A stretch of DNA of 64,000 bases. It comes from Symbiodinium natans (Eukaryota; Sar; Dinophyceae; Suessiales; Symbiodiniaceae). Shown here one piece after another: positions 57,001-62,879 of the stretch. The stretch is taken from assembly GCA_905221605.1 (NCBI GenBank), contig CAJNDS010000202.1:248001-312000 (forward strand), given 5' to 3'. The notes beneath the pieces were generated by a model. It saw only the letters and a list, made by a program, of their open reading frames with translations, had not been told where the DNA came from and made no database searches. Every line of letters begins with the position of its first letter. Position 1 is the stretch's first letter. The position numbers and the translations under genes are program-made.

Positions 57001-60000
57001 CGGGTTGCGTGTGGAAGTCGCCTCAACGAAGAGCAGCAAGCGGGCAAAGAACATGGATTTCTGCTTGACCCAGGCGATTTCAGGCTCGTATTGCTGTGAA
57101 GTCAGGGCACCGAAACGCCTGCAGTACACCGTCAGCAACTGCTGCTGCAGTGGTTCCCGGATCTGCCTATACTGAACTTGAAACCCTAGCAAGAAATAGA
57201 TATTTCTTGCTGTTTCTTGGGAATTATAGAGTAGCCAAAAATAAGAAAATGTATTTGCAAGTGTACCTAAGCTGCCATTGCATCGTCTGCAAAATCTCGG
57301 CCTCATGCTCTCCGAGCTTCGTCTCCGAAAACTCCCTCCGCCCGCCTTGGATCGGCAGCACCTGCTTGGCCATGCTGAGCAGCCACATGCCAGAACCCAT
57401 TTGGTCCGCCACATTCCCGTTCCCGTGGAACTTTTTCACCAAACGGACCACTGCGGCACAGGTGAGCGGAAGCATCTGGAGGTCGTAGGCGTTGTTGCCC
57501 AAGGAAGCCAAGTAGGAGTCGAGCAGAGACACGGCGCAGGACCAGCCATCCTGGTCCAGCCCACAGGCGCTTGCCAGCTTCATCATGCTCTGGAGTACCT
57601 GCTCACGCTGCCTGCCCAGTGCGTCCGCCCGCGGCGCTCTCATCGCCCTCTCCATCACCTCTTCCTCCCACTCCATGAGCACGACGAGATGCTCACTAGA
57701 GGCGTTTTGGTGGAAGAGCATGTCTTCAACTTCGTCTGTCTTGGCACCATGCTGCAGCGGCCATTGCTGCATGATCACCTTGAGTGTTGCGCCTCTTCGA
57801 ACTGTACACCAGCTATGTCCTCTAGCTCAAGAGCACACAGACTGAGTGCTGCAGATGCAACGATAGATGACTATGCTGCTTGGGGCTCACAGCCCTCACA
57901 TGTGCATCAGGCTCCTACCCTTCCCTAAATCTGGAGAACATCTACGTCCCATGCGCATGATCTACAGCCTGAGGGCTGTATGGTTTAAAGCCCTTTCCGA
58001 CAACCCCATGGGCGCAAGTACCTGGAAGGACCTGACTCTGCCCACTTCGCTCATCCTGGGCCTTCCTTCAAACAGCAAGGGTTTATAACATCCCAGGCGG
58101 CTTTCTTGCCGAGGTCACACTGGCTTCGAACTAAACCCTAAACCCTCTAAGCGCTAAACCCTAAACCTTAAACCCTAAACCCTAAACCCTACGGAGATGC
58201 AGGGCTGAAGTTGGCTGAGATGTAACAAGTTGCAGGCAGTTGTAACCCCCGTATAACCACCCCCTAACCCCCTTATAACTCTTGCTAAGTTTTTAGGTCG
58301 CAAGTGTTCTTGTAAGTTTATATATCAACATGCATCTACATAGCAGAGGTATAAGTTTTTAGCATCTCATGTTAAGTTTCGCCAGAGACATACGGCAAGT
58401 TAGAAAAAAGGATACAGAAAGATAGCCAAAGATACGTTTAGGAGAGTGTTTTCCTGAAACAGAGTCAGCAAGCAAGTTTGGGCATACTTTCGGTGCTGGA
58501 TTCGCATTTTCTTTCCTGCAAGCCTAAATTCGGTCAATGTCTTGCTTATGTGGCGAGCAGACACAGCAGAGAACAGAAGCGCGACGCATCAGAATTAGCA
58601 CGCGTGCTTGTCCTGTGCACACGCGTTGTCCGCAGCGGACAGGACCACCGCGCGGAAGTCAGGATTTGCGCGTGCGTATGCGAGCAGCTCTTCATCTCAT
58701 ATGACCTTAGGACAACGCGAGCATGACCGAACATGTACGTAGTAGTAAGCTGTGGCTGCAGCATGTTGCTTGTGATTTCTTGTCGCTCGTGTGAGGTTTT
58801 CGTGATGTTGTTTTTTTTTTGGCCGTCCGGCCGACTCAGCCCTATCCACCCCGATCCGATCCGATCCGATCCGCCGGAGCAGTTCCTGGAGTTTGGAGGA
58901 AGCTTCGGGCGATCCGCCCTTTCCGTTCGTAAAAAAACTCCCCCCATCATACCCCCGATCCGATCCGATCCGTCCCGATCCGGCTCAGTTTCGTCGTCCG
59001 TTTTGCGTTCTTTTTGTCTCCGTTTTGCACTTACATGCAGTAGTGTTTCGATGCCGGCAATACAAGTTTTAGGTCTTTGGATTTATGGTTTAGGGTTAAG
59101 GGTTTAGGGTTAAGGGTTAAAGGTTGGGGTCAAGGATTTAGGGTTTAGGGTCTATACGGTTGACGGTTTAAGGTTCGGGTTTAGGGCTGAGGCTTTACTT
59201 GCACCTCTTTCATGTCAGGAATGAGACGGATGGCGTCCTCCAAAAAACATATCGCAGGCATGCACTTTCTCTTTTTGCCTGAAATTGGCCCGCGATGTCA
59301 AGAAAAGGCTCTAGCGGCGTACTTCGACCATCTCTTAATACTGTATGTCCCAAAACCAAGATCTACGCCCGAAAACACATACGAAAAGATACAGAAAGAT
59401 AGAAAAAAGATAGGAAACATAACTTGACTTAATGCTATCTCTACATAACTATTCCTAACAACTTATAACTGCCCTAAGAACATATATCTCTGCCAACTTT
59501 CGACCCTGTATCTCCGTACACATCGGAGGCGTAAACCCTAAACCCGATGAACCTTTTGTTCTGCCCCTCTGTATTAAACATGCCGAAGAGTCGGAGCCGT
59601 CTGGCAGAAGGCGATCTGCAAGTCCGTTGTCCTGCCACTGCTTGGAGGTGGGTCCAGTAAGGGTATAAACTGGGTTCGGGTTTCGGGTTTAGGCTTTAGG
59701 GTTCAGGGTTTAGGGTTTATAGAGGGCTTAGGGTTTAGGTTTAGGGTAGGGGCTCACGGTTTGGGAGTTTTGGGATTTGTCGTCTAGGGTTGAGGGTGAC
59801 AGTATGGTTTATGGCGGTTCTCTCTTTTTTTTTTTCTCTCTCTCTCTCTCTCTCTCTCTGCCGCACTCTCCAGCAAGCTAGCGCACTCACTTCGAACGGG
59901 TTTAGGGTTGGAAAGTTACCATGTGTACTGCTCCGAGTCTCCCCCCCCCCCCTTGCCTAAAAATTATGCATTGGAATTGGGCCATAATTCGGGTTTTCAA

Positions 60001-62232
60001 GTCTAGGAGATATGGTAATTGGGTACAACAATCCACGTACTCTCCGGCACTCGGAGTCTGGGCCAGCTACATGGGTCTTCAGGCGACAGAATGCAAGGGG
60101 CCTTCACGTTCAGAAACGTTGATCCTGTCTGCTGCTGTCTTCTTCGAACCAGTGTCGGTGGCATGATCGTCACATGCGGGGGCTTCCGAAATTAGGGGTA
60201 CCTTATTGGGGGTCCTTATTCTAAGCGGATCCACCCTGAACCCTAAACCCTAAACCCTAAACCCTAAACCCTAAACCCTAAACCCTAAACCCTAAACCTC
60301 AATCCCTACTACTTGGTCCCTATAAACCCTAAACCCAAAAAAGAAGCTTCTGGCGTCCTCTGTCCATCCTGTGCTCTGGGAAGATTCACGGCTTTTCCTC
60401 GGCGGCTTGGAGGGTTTAGGGTTTAGGGTTTGGGGTTCAGGGTTCAGGGTTTGGGGTTTGGGGTTTAGGGTTTAGGGTTTGGGGTTTAGGGCTTGGGGTT
60501 TAGGGTTTGGGGTTAAGGGTTTGGGGTTAAGGGCTTTTACACGTCGCGCTCGCAACAGCCCCATCTCTACTCCACTCTCAACAAACCCTTCAAGGCGCTC
60601 TCAGCAAAGCCTTCAAGGGCTTGACAACCGCAAACCCTTAACCCTTTTTCTCCCGAACCCTCTCCCTCTCTCTCTATCCCAGGCATTCGAAACGTCAACC
60701 ATCTCTCGAACCCTAAACTCAACCCTCAACTCGGGATGTTCCCCCTTAGACTAACAATCCTCAATGGGGATTATAGTAGCGGGGTACTACAATCCCTTTT
60801 AAGGAGTGTTCGTATACAGGGGACACCCTAAATCCTAAACCCTAAACCCTAAACCCTAAACCCTAAACCCTAAACCCTAAACCCTAAACCCTAAACCCTA
60901 AACCCTAAACCCTAAACCCTAAACCCTAAACCCTAAACCCTCCATCCTCCCAGCTAGGACTCTGTGAACATGCCATTCGTGGGTTGACGTCAACTCCTGG
61001 GGCCCCTCCTTGTTCTGGACGGTGCGTGCGCGCAGCTTGACCTGGGCCGAAGAGTAGGGTTTAGGGTTTAGGGTTTAGGGTTTAGGGTTTAGGGTTTAGG
61101 GTTTAGGGTCTAGGAAGAAAGACGGGGGAGCCTTGTTGGGTAAAAAAAGGTGCTTAGAAGAGAACCTAGGCCCTGAAAAAAGGGAAGTAGGGTCTGCTCA
61201 GGGTCCTAGATCCGGAAACCCGAACTCCAGACAAAAGCCCTAAAAGCGCTTTTCCTTAGGGGTTTAGGGTTTAGGGTTTAGGGTTTAGGGCTGTATAGGT
61301 TTCAGCCTAGTGATCCGGCGCGCTCGAAGAGTGCTCTTTTCAATTCTGAGTAGCCATGGCGCACCCAGAGAGATGCTAATGCAGAGCCCAGTTTGGGCTC
61401 TGTTTCATGGAGGGCAGACAGGGGAGGGTTCAGGGTTAAGGGTTTAGGCAAGTCGAGTCCGGAAAAACAGGTTGCCGCCGAGTGGCGTTGTGCCCAGCAC
61501 TGGACTCCTTTTGAATCAGCCGCTCCAGTTTCAACTGGCTGTCCACCACTCGAATCTCCTCTCACAGCGGGACTCTAAAGGTCTGTAAAAACCCTTAAAC
61601 ACTCTAGGCCCTCAAAAAAGACCTCTTTGAACCCCGTCTTGGACAAGCTCGCTGGGAAATCCTAAACCCTCAATAAAGCTCCTAACTCCATCCCTCCTCT
61701 CAAGAACACAAATCTGAAGCCAGAGCCCTTGTTCTACAGGTTTACGAAGGCCCTGAGGGCGTCTTCCTTTTTTTTCGCAAGCATGGGATGTTATACTAAC
61801 AGTCCGTAAAAGGGATTGTAAAAGAGGGGGCACTGTAATCCCCATTAAGAACTGCTAGTACAAGGGGAAACATCCCAAGTTGTAGGGTTCAGGGTTGAGC
61901 TTGCCAAGGGTCTCTGGCAACATGTTGCCGTCTCTTGGTCCATCGCAAAAAAGCGTAGCCTTTACCGCTGAACAGACAAATGAACAGCAGAACATGCACT
62001 AACTGTCACTAACTTCGTGTTCTATACACACACGCACTTGTATTCACAATTCTTCAACGAGGGCTCTCTCAAGTCCCTCGCTCTCTGCCCTAAACCCTGA
62101 ACCCAACCCCTAAACCCTAAACCCTAAACCCTAAACCTCAAACCCTAAACCGCAAGAAAGGGCCCCTGGCACCTCCAGCTTCCGCAAGAAGAGGAGCAAC
62201 TCGGGCTTTAGGTCCTGGTCCAAGGCTTTCAG
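44297..62232 (-). CDS. NO VEIN / sacsin-like giant gene (multi-exon span, 5' end outside window)
   Basis: More than thirty minus-strand exons line up over 18 kb. The diagnostic junction is between exons at 55100-55165 and 54062-54166: a GC-AG intron joins AFAWLPLRSYG to FRFILQADWAVPSSREAILA, which matches the LPLRSYG.(K/R)FI.QGDF..PSSREDVD motif of plant NO VEIN and related sacsin-type proteins as I know it. Other family-like pieces are DQDLKPELLLFLRKLE (62.2 kb), EWHVHRVL (61.0 kb), and an 801-nt exon with PWIFLPNH and WGVPSEFGWDVYLDVLRTVD (45.2-46.0 kb). Such proteins carry an N-terminal HATPase/Hsp90-like domain, not seen here and so presumably beyond the right edge. Function in protists is unknown; plant NOV is nuclear and sacsin is chaperone-like. 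It could be two genes. Confidence 0.65.
44382..44535. mobile_element. Family G element: three 44-bp repeats with flanking direct repeat
   Basis: ATAATCCC(C/A)ATAATGAACC through CTTTTAAGGGATT is present three times. Outer ends GATGGGCTATTA and TGATAGCCCGTC are inverted. TCCTGGAGGG flanks it on both sides (44355-44364, 44538-44547). Removing it leaves PKALQDVDVTETAVL in frame on the minus strand. Confidence 0.75.
44729..44812. repeat. GTAT and GT microsatellite between two exons
   Basis: About 13 GTAT units then about 13 GT units. On the minus strand it reads as His-Thr and Ile-His-Thr-Tyr repeats that stay open between exons at 44814-44905 and 44634-44722. Confidence 0.95.
45183..45983 (-). 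CDS. NO VEIN/sacsin-like large exon, 267 codons
   Basis: Acceptor GTCCAG|G and probable donor TTA|GTTGGC. It is the longest exon of the gene. It contains SSPEQVWSIREMAKVYKALW, then PWIFLPNH, GTFLPAKSLALYD, ALFREWGVPSEFGWDVYLDV and SQDHVWDQDKTLHL. The order 'required level of proof that the plan is safe: P-(L/W)-IF-(V/L)-P ... GTF ... F...GV.....DY...L' matches the repeated module of sacsin/NOV proteins. The open frame runs 26 codons further upstream into the MITE, which is intron read-through, so the ATG at 46061 is not a start. Confidence 0.75.
46019..46124. mobile_element. MITE-like family A copy inside an intron
   Basis: TTGGGACGTTCCCCCTTATA..CTAACAGCCCTTAAT and the inverted ..AGGACTGTTAGTACAAGGGG then GAACATC. 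The centre is GGGATTATACTAGGGGGTAC. The RNA would fold into one long hairpin. Confidence 0.8.
46133..46265 (-). CDS. NO VEIN-like exon upstream of a MITE-bearing intron
   Basis: Acceptor GCCCAG|G. It reads EVVALLAPHGPFYAKYFPAN then KDAVASTAAVVPSGNMLFIL, with donor |GTGAAA. The next exon starts at 45983. A whole family A MITE (46019-46124) fills most of the 149-nt intron. Confidence 0.7.
46278..46600. repeat. TTTAGGG array grading into GGGTTATA array
   Basis: TTTAGGG units (about 46278-46415), TTCAGGG units (about 46425-46455), then about 17 copies of the 8-mer AGGGTTAT at 46466-46595 with two TTGTAGGG variants. Confidence 0.95.
46614..47274. mobile_element. AT-rich foldback block of TTGATAAAA-type repeats
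   Basis: About 660 bp of very AT-rich DNA. ATTGATAAAATTGATAAAAT, TTTACCTTTAAAGTAAAATT and GGTAAGTCTT recur in both orientations, forming several nested inverted repeats. A TA microsatellite (47228-47272) is at one end. It lies in an intron of the NO VEIN-like gene, between exons at 47381 and 46265. The open frames inside (for example plus 46810-47166) are Lys/Ile/Leu repeats without coding character. Confidence 0.75.
47381..48120 (-). CDS. NO VEIN-like exons, four islands
   Basis: Islands: about 48085-48115 (GQGYFSPYVNLIS), 47822-47870 (GGQSADFANILRTLEPS), 47583-47650 (ADLLHAFFGRCSGPESGSRD) and 47381-47502 (KYKQEMDIVRNLFVSWLAPD then FANPIVASFKTPNKNY). Family A and D MITEs fill the spaces between the first three. 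An eight-T run in the second leaves its exact frame uncertain. Confidence 0.5.
47651..47820. mobile_element. MITE-like family D copy with telomere-like centre
   Basis: Ends CTTAGTTGCGGAGTGCAC and GTGCACTCACTCAGCTACGA are inverted. The centre (about 47703-47763) is replaced by TTTAGGG-type units. Confidence 0.75.
47904..48081. mobile_element. MITE-like family A copy with internal duplication
   Basis: CGGGATGTTGCCCCCTTATA...AAGGGCTCTTGGTATAATGG, then CTAACAGCCCTTAATAGGGA is repeated, and the end is GGGGGAGCATCCC. CTGGTGAGGTTGAC precedes it (47885-47898) and CTGATGAGGTTGAC follows (48083-48096), a 14-bp flanking direct repeat. Confidence 0.8.
48173..48288. mobile_element. MITE-like family B copy
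   Basis: CTTGGTATCTCAGTAACCAT and ATTACAATAAGGGCAC at one end. GGTAAAAGGATACCACTTGG then CTACCATAG at the other. Confidence 0.7.
48628..48985 (-). CDS. NO VEIN-like exons split by a composite intron
   Basis: The upstream piece (48953 to about 48985) ends GLVE|. The downstream piece (48628-48737) reads DQPGSFTWAQFWQELGCWPA then VSVEAPDPGPG. The 215-nt intron starts GACCAG and ends AGAG, and a 25-bp exon-edge sequence is present on both sides. Confidence 0.65.
48738..48952. mobile_element. Composite intron: telomere-like tract plus family F element
   Basis: The telomere-like tract at 48752-48799 is flanked by GGTCCTCTCTTCGGGTAGTT (48732-48751 and 48801-48820). Beside it is a foldback element (about 48821-48938) with ends CATGGTCCCTTAATATGG and CCATATTCAGGGACCATG. 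The outer exon-edge repeat is about 25 bp (48716-48740 and 48931-48955). Confidence 0.75.
49282..49543 (-). CDS. NO VEIN-like exons joined by a GA-AG intron
   Basis: 49436-49543 reads VHIQPLPVTLRTHWAGPPWL then TPSHLYIAAE. The 47-nt exon at 49282-49328 reads DQTLMCPLPAHPKKG. The intron 49329-49435 starts GACCAG and ends CTAGGAG, and GTCTGGTCCTC (plus strand) is repeated at both ends. Removing it restores the frame. A further island at about 49022-49077 may follow. Confidence 0.65.
49332..49427. mobile_element. Family K element forming an intron
   Basis: It lies between two copies of GTCTGGTCCTC (49321-49331, 49428-49438). The interior CATCCTCTTGGGTTTTTTTA and GGGGGATATAGTA match 26870-26960. 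Confidence 0.75.
49556..49612. repeat. TTTAGGG telomere-like array
   Basis: Eight units, starting about 10 bp from the exon at 49436-49543. Confidence 0.95.
49832..50197 (-). CDS. NO VEIN-like exons, two islands
   Basis: 50108-50197 begins right after TTACCAAG| of a family B MITE and reads ADTAAEMRPLLAATQRARRI then LADMKPEPWS. 49832-49989 reads NAQEQRKSMIGMLREKMWVA then VGVFDSSSGQLRTLLQ. The interval 50000-50095 is a telomere-like array. Confidence 0.65.
50000..50095. repeat. CCCTAAA telomere-like array
   Basis: About 13 units with two CCCTGAA variants. It fills the intron between exons at 50108 and 49989. Confidence 0.95.
50199..50375. mobile_element. MITE-like family B copy with nested telomere-like array
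   Basis: Ends TTGGTAACCCAGTAAC and CCACTGGGCTACCA are inverted. Inner AAGGGCACCCTTTTTGGGG and CCCCAAAAAGGGTAAAGGGC are also inverted. Twelve or so TTTAGGG units (50240-50328) sit exactly in the loop. Confidence 0.85.
50376..50484 (-). CDS. NO VEIN-like exon flanked by two family B MITEs
   Basis: It reads GQMMHSKVEGLFKQLGVLQT then DGPRFLRDLLLPMLTA. One family B copy ends exactly at its 5' side (acceptor CTACCAAG|GA lies in the element's terminal repeat). Another starts at its 3' side. Both flanking introns are therefore essentially single elements. Confidence 0.75.
50485..50625. mobile_element. MITE-like family B copy
   Basis: CCTTGGTAGCCCAGCAACCA at one end and GGTACCACTGGGCAACCAAG at the other. 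Its edge supplies the acceptor of the exon at 50376-50484. Confidence 0.85.
50639..50742. repeat. CCCTAAA telomere-like array with flanking repeat
   Basis: Fifteen units. Flanks ACCAAGGTGTCGGAATC (50619-50635) and ACCAAGTGTCTGAATC (50758-50773) are near-identical direct repeats of an exon edge. Confidence 0.95.
50755..51040 (-). CDS. NO VEIN-like exons, two islands
   Basis: The 50952-51040 exon reads LLQNLRVLPAIPTESGKLHA and ends AADQ|GTGGGG. The 50755-50836 exon follows after CTCCAG|G: VYMVDEAMAKMLQGYAEGLS then LRFRHLV. A donor G|GTTAGT leaves one base that fits the next exon (50376-50484), giving LVGQMMHSKVEG. Confidence 0.7.
51320..52138 (-). CDS. NO VEIN-like exons, three islands
   Basis: Islands: 51996-52138 (LSSQLATALHIPNLDAGIAV then CLFDAFVITLSPFS), 51558-51650 (SRLSREDAPARKRSDADLGL then LHLLFHVAGL) and about 51320-51400 (SQVVASNMAAYLVLESS). 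The second is bounded by telomere-like arrays on both sides. Confidence 0.55.
51460..51559. repeat. CCCTAAA telomere-like array
   Basis: About 14 units ending at the exon at 51558-51650. Confidence 0.95.
51689..51925. repeat. TTTAGGG array with TTTATAGAG variants and AT microsatellite
   Basis: Six TTTAGGG units, then units spaced by TTTATAGAG. A TA run follows at 51889-51925. Confidence 0.9.
52396..52505. mobile_element. MITE-like family E copy
   Basis: GGAGTTTACGATGATAAGGG and the inverted ..GATATCGTAAAACCCCCC. The interior is CCCCTTATAACAAGGACCCC. Confidence 0.7.
52509..52647 (-). CDS. NO VEIN-like exon next to a family E MITE
   Basis: Acceptor CATGCAG|G. It encodes VLAKRNFLLAQHKGSYILVS then PTEVVRPELPAGVDTHLSAD. 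The 3' edge (near 52509) meets the family E MITE at 52396-52505, so that intron probably begins within a few bases of the element. Confidence 0.65.
52799..52882. mobile_element. MITE-like family C copy
   Basis: GGGATTACCTGAAAATCTCT, TTACCTACAGTTTTATAAGT and ATTAAGGGTAGCTACTACTA. It lies in the intron between exons at 52935 and 52647. Confidence 0.65.
52935..53768 (-). CDS. NO VEIN-like exons, four islands
   Basis: Islands: 53690-53768 (RRELPNVFCNLIEARPSRAQ), 53553-53645 (STLRNLDALPSSREPKINPL), 53300-53405 (SALACADSAQRMRLACPELT) and 52935-53042 (TLRDAFKRLYSLIPLPGETA), the last ending in IMQ|GTGAGT. A short CCCTAAA array (53646-53688) forms most of the sequence between the first two. Confidence 0.6.
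54062..54166 (-). CDS. NO VEIN-like exon, PSSRE segment
   Basis: Acceptor GCGAGAG|G and donor AAAC|GTACAC. It encodes FRFILQADWAVPSSREAILA and ENQLNQCLRPELEE. The N.W/LNQWL-like block is diverged to NQLNQCL. This is the strongest homology anchor in the window. Confidence 0.8.
54285..54395. mobile_element. Family H element copy
   Basis: Inverted ACTTATAAGTCCCC and GGGGTTATAAGTACC segments. The end ACCATGAACCTCCAAGTA-type sequence is shared with 33663-33780. It lies in the GC-AG intron of the NOV-like gene. Confidence 0.65.
54885..55020. repeat. Two tandem copies of a 70-bp segment
   Basis: CCCCTTAGGCCCTCTGAAAA through GGAA(A)GTATAAAATAG is repeated head to tail. A diverged relative (GATTCCTAAATACGGTCCTC...CCAATAAGGGGAAATAT) lies at about 53225-53285. 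Confidence 0.85.
55100..55165 (-). CDS. NO VEIN-like exon, LPLRSYG segment
   Basis: It reads VRNVMEQLPAFAWLPLRSYG. The donor is GG|GCGCCT (GC type), leaving two bases that complete Gly with the G of the next exon. The 933-nt intron to 54167 holds a family H element and the tandem repeat at 54885-55020. Confidence 0.75.
55560..56330 (-). CDS. Exon islands between cyclin-like gene and NOV anchor
   Basis: Islands: about 56222-56330 (HVMYDFSRPLAELAAASRPQ), 55787-55890 (YEISIRAWPANCRLVYNAQR) and 55565-55675 (NALRDPASEDVLETTARPEG). A family B MITE follows the first and a family C MITE lies between the last two. They could be 3' exons of the cyclin-like gene, NOV exons, or a separate gene. Confidence 0.4.
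55685..55786. mobile_element. MITE-like family C copy
   Basis: TACCTGGGACTCTATATACC and the inverted GGTAAAGGGGGTCCCAAGTA. The interior has TACACTTAATCAGCATAGGG. Confidence 0.7.
56109..56216. mobile_element. MITE-like family B copy
   Basis: GGTTGCCCAGTAACCTAGCA and the inverted AAGAGTACTACTGGGCATCC. It lies 3' (minus sense) of the exon at about 56222. Confidence 0.7.
56692..57772 (-). CDS. Cyclin-like protein, two exons, 326 aa
   Basis: ATG at 57772, exon 1 57267-57772, a 100-nt GT-AG intron (57167-57266), exon 2 56692-57166 with TAG. Phases agree (QL|R joins RQIREPLQQQ). Residues about 55-170 fit a cyclin N-terminal box: REQVLQSMMKLASACGLDQD, GWSCAVSLLDSYLAS, PLTCAAVVRLVKKF and EAEILQTMQWQL. 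Residues after 170 would be the C-terminal box (YEPEIAWVKQKSMFFARLLL; SRRELQVATRQVVHKLLELR). Cyclins bind and activate Ser/Thr kinases in cell-cycle or transcription control. The canonical MRAIL motif is not evident. The frame is open upstream through GTG, and a possible extra 5' exon at about 58031-58090 ends SFQ|GTACTT. It lies inside the span of the NO VEIN-like gene. Confidence 0.65.
58200..59520. other. Unassigned stretch, possible old element
   Basis: It contains two GATCCGATCCGATCC runs (58856-58880, 58957-58980), a repeated AGATACAGAAAGATAG motif (58411, 59394) and a plus frame at 59212-59427 (FLFLPEIGPRCQEKALAAYF) that looks protein-like. It lies between NOV-like exons on the other strand. 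A degraded transposable element is possible, but no diagnostic domain is visible. Confidence 0.35.
59580..60408 (-). CDS. NO VEIN-like exons, three islands
   Basis: Islands: 60343-60408 (RKSRESSQSTGWTEDARSFF), 60082-60166 (GSKKTAADRINVSEREGPLH) and 59580-59655 (SSGRTTDLQIAFCQTAPTLR). In the plant family a strand like DLQIAF comes shortly before the LPLRSYG segment, which would place these upstream of the 55.1 kb exon. Confidence 0.45.
60237..60299. repeat. CCCTAAA telomere-like array
   Basis: About eight units. It is followed by unique sequence and then a degenerate TTTAGGG/TTTGGGG tract at 60405-60540. Confidence 0.95.
60732..60830. mobile_element. MITE-like family A copy
   Basis: TCGGGATGTTCCCCCTTAGA and the inverted GTTCGTATACAGGGGACACC. 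It adjoins the array at 60833-60940. Confidence 0.75.
60833..60940. repeat. CCCTAAA telomere-like array
   Basis: About 15 units between a family A MITE and the exon at 60957-61050. Confidence 0.95.
60957..61050 (-). CDS. NO VEIN-like exon between two telomere-like arrays
   Basis: It reads AQVKLRARTVQNKEGPQELT then STHEWHVHRVL on the minus strand. CCCTAAA units fill 60833-60940 and TTTAGGG units fill 61055-61112, so the exon is little more than the gap between two arrays. Confidence 0.6.
61055..61112. repeat. TTTAGGG telomere-like array
   Basis: Eight units directly 5' (minus sense) of the exon at 60957-61050. Confidence 0.95.
61304..61967 (-). CDS. NO VEIN-like exons, four islands
   Basis: Islands: about 61899-61967 (VKATLFCDGPRDGNMLPETL), 61738-61782 (KKKEDALRAFVNL), 61452-61560 (RVVDSQLKLERLIQKESSAG) and 61304-61412 (SALASLWVRHGYSELKRALF). 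A family A MITE lies between the first two. Telomere-like sequence lies on both sides of the last. Confidence 0.5.
61784..61878. mobile_element. MITE-like family A copy
   Basis: TGGGATGTTATACTAACAGT and the inverted ACTGCTAGTACAAGGGGAAA then CATCCCA. It begins one or two bases from the exon at 61738-61782. Confidence 0.75.
62157..62232 (-). CDS. NO VEIN-like exon (most 5' seen)
   Basis: It reads LKALDQDLKPELLLFLRKLE then VPGALS. The L.P.LLLFL..L pattern is typical of the segment after the ATPase domain in this family. It is followed in minus sense by a CCCTAAA tract (62098-62155). Confidence 0.55.
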
Positions 62233-62389
62233 GTCTGGGGTTTAGGGCGTTTAGGGGGTTTAGGGTTTGGGGTTTCGGGTTTGGGGTTTAGGGTTTTGAG
62301 TTCAGGGTTTAGGATTTATGGTTCAGGATGGCTTAGGGTTCAGGGGGCTAAGGTTTGGGGCACGAGGTCCTGGATGCTGCTTGTTTCTC

Positions 62390-62870
62390 GGCAAAAAAGC
62401 GCAGGGCTTTAAGGTCCGGGGCCGAGGCCAAAGCTCACACCTATATAGACCGTACAAATACTAATGCAAAGCTTCTGGAAGAAGCAAGTATGATAGCATT
62501 TCCAAGCCGGGACGACCAACGAAAGATACTACTATTTAGTGAGTTCCATAATTTACGACGGGCTAAGCTTTTAGGTCATATACTTCGTAGTACAGATTCA
62601 GATCCTTTAAGACAGGTATCGTTTATGCCCAGCAGTGCCACTAGAATCGAGTATGGCAAAAAGCGAGTTGGGAAGCCCCGGCAAACTTGGATACACCATG
62701 CAAAGAAGTTTGTGTGGGAAGAGACGCTTGGAAGAATATCTTATGAAGAAACCCCGGTACAAGATAATCTCATCTATAATGCAGGTTTGCAAAGACAGTT
62801 CTAAAGCGTCTGCAGAGGGTAAGCCTCCTTTTTGCTGCGCCAACGCCGTGTCTTGAAGTTGACGTACAGT
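62390..62870 (+). mobile_element. Non-LTR retrotransposon C-terminal remnant
   Basis: The plus frame within 62355-62804 contains FHNLRRAKLLGHILRSTDSD, PLRQVSF and KKRVGKPRQTWIHHAKKFVW. The R.KLLGH.LR....DP.RQV.F...KR.VG.PR..W block is characteristic of the region after the reverse transcriptase in dinoflagellate-type LINE elements. No reverse transcriptase catalytic core (YADD) is visible, so this is a 5'-truncated, presumably dead copy, opposite in orientation to the host gene. Confidence 0.7.
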
Positions 62871-62879
62871 CGATTCACG

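Noticed and set aside
57278-57928. 216-codon plus-strand frame opposite the cyclin-like gene
   Set aside because: It is the antisense of a minus frame with cyclin-box character, a phase-consistent GT-AG intron and a stop.
62355-62390. ATG at 62355 as the start of a host gene
   Set aside because: The first part is TTTAGGG-derived or unrelated sequence. The rest is the C-terminal block of a LINE-type element.
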